Shown piece by piece: positions 63,516 through 64,000 of a stretch of 64,000 bases of DNA (position 1 is the stretch's first letter; each line of letters begins with the position of its first letter). The notes beneath the pieces are model-generated. The model saw nothing but the letters and a program-made list of their open reading frames with translations, had not been told where the DNA came from and did no database searches. Source of the stretch: Xenopus tropicalis (Eukaryota; Chordata; Amphibia; Anura; Pipidae); the NCBI RefSeq assembly GCF_000004195.4, contig NC_030680.2, positions 144,563,545 through 144,627,544 of the forward strand, written 5' to 3'. The position numbers and the translations under genes were made by a program.

Positions 63516-64000
63516 ATGTGTTCACAGACTGTCCACACTGCCCCTAATGCACCCTCGCTGATCTCCTTAAACCCCCCGGCTAGTCCTGTACAGATCCCAG
63601 GGTGGGGGAGGCTACTGCACCTGTCTCTGTGCCTCTCGGATAGAGAATATTCCCAGCTAATGTCATTAAGTCACACACACACAATACCCGGCTCCTCAAT
63701 AATTCAGCCGGCACCATTCTTAGTTTCAGCACATTATCCTGCTGTCTCCTAGTAAACAAACTCCCTGCGTCCTGCTGGGACTGGGTGCTGGGGCTGTGGG
63801 TGCAACAGGCTCGGTCCCGGCGCAGCAATAATGGATTTATCCTGATGTAATGTCCAATGTATATTGTGCCTATATTCATATATTCTGTTATTACTCCCCG
63901 CGGGCCGTATTAGCTTATAATTAGTAATGTGCCAAGATATTCCGTAACCCTGTGAGGAGGGGGGGGGGGGGGGCGTCTGGCAACCATTCACAGCTCTGTA
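63516..64000. other. intron, no gene recognised; G16 run near the end
   Basis: Unique-looking sequence. A G homopolymer of 16 is at 63959-63974. Open frames on both strands have no family resemblance. Confidence 0.5.

Overview
The window is vertebrate nuclear DNA, almost certainly from a clawed frog (Xenopus). The evidence is the spliced vertebrate gene it carries, many short inverted-repeat transposons of kinds that crowd frog genomes (including elements with TTAAAGG-type ends like the Kolobok/T2 group), and CR1/L2-type LINE fragments. I cannot separate X. tropicalis from X. laevis by eye. There are no bacterial-style genes, operons, CRISPR arrays or rRNA/tRNA genes.

The main gene, on the + strand, is the 3' part of a GON-domain ADAMTS metalloprotease gene, best called adamts9. 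Eleven coding exons run from 4233 to 38428 and join in one uninterrupted frame of 483 codons plus a stop. All splice sites are GT/AG and all phases match. They encode the last five thrombospondin type 1 repeats (TSRs) and the whole GON domain. A likely 3'UTR intron follows directly after the stop codon, with a noncoding last exon from 38890. The catalytic part of the gene lies upstream of the window.

At 59641-60122, on the same strand, is a GC-rich, TATA-less first-exon-like segment. It encodes a 14-residue start, MFNRSSWRRASSRS, followed by a consensus GTGAGT donor. This resembles the MF-x-R start of long Prickle isoforms. Because PRICKLE2 lies just downstream of ADAMTS9 in other vertebrates, I infer an alternative first exon of prickle2. 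The PET and LIM exons are outside the window.

Most of the remaining DNA is repeats. By my own tally, roughly a third or more of the 64 kb is tandem array. Six copies of one inverted-repeat transposon each carry an internal 113-bp tandem repeat (1.5, 7.6, 11.9, 30.0, 39.6 and 51.2 kb). A 130-bp unit occurs as three arrays in both orientations (33.3, 36.4 and 50.6 kb). Other arrays have units of 135 bp (9.3-11.1 kb), 72/73 bp (13.3-14.7 kb), 10 bp (17.6-21.9 kb), 94 bp (22.3 kb), 240 bp (37.4 kb), 45 bp (41.0 kb), 101 bp (45.8 kb), 54-56 bp (48.7 kb), 27 bp (53.2 kb), 41 bp (57.4 kb), 30 bp (58.3 kb) and 56 bp (60.3 kb). The long open frames at 17.5-22.2, 48.6-49.7, 53.1-54.1 and 58.2-59.7 kb come from stop-free repeat units and are not genes.

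The best leads are: the prickle2-like first exon wedged between large minisatellites; a 41-bp array upstream of it whose units carry a CTCF-like core and whose orientation flips; transposon-borne minisatellites filling adamts9 introns; a TSR that has lost the Gly of its O-fucosylation motif; and a promoter-like block in front of a purine-rich array at 48.6 kb.
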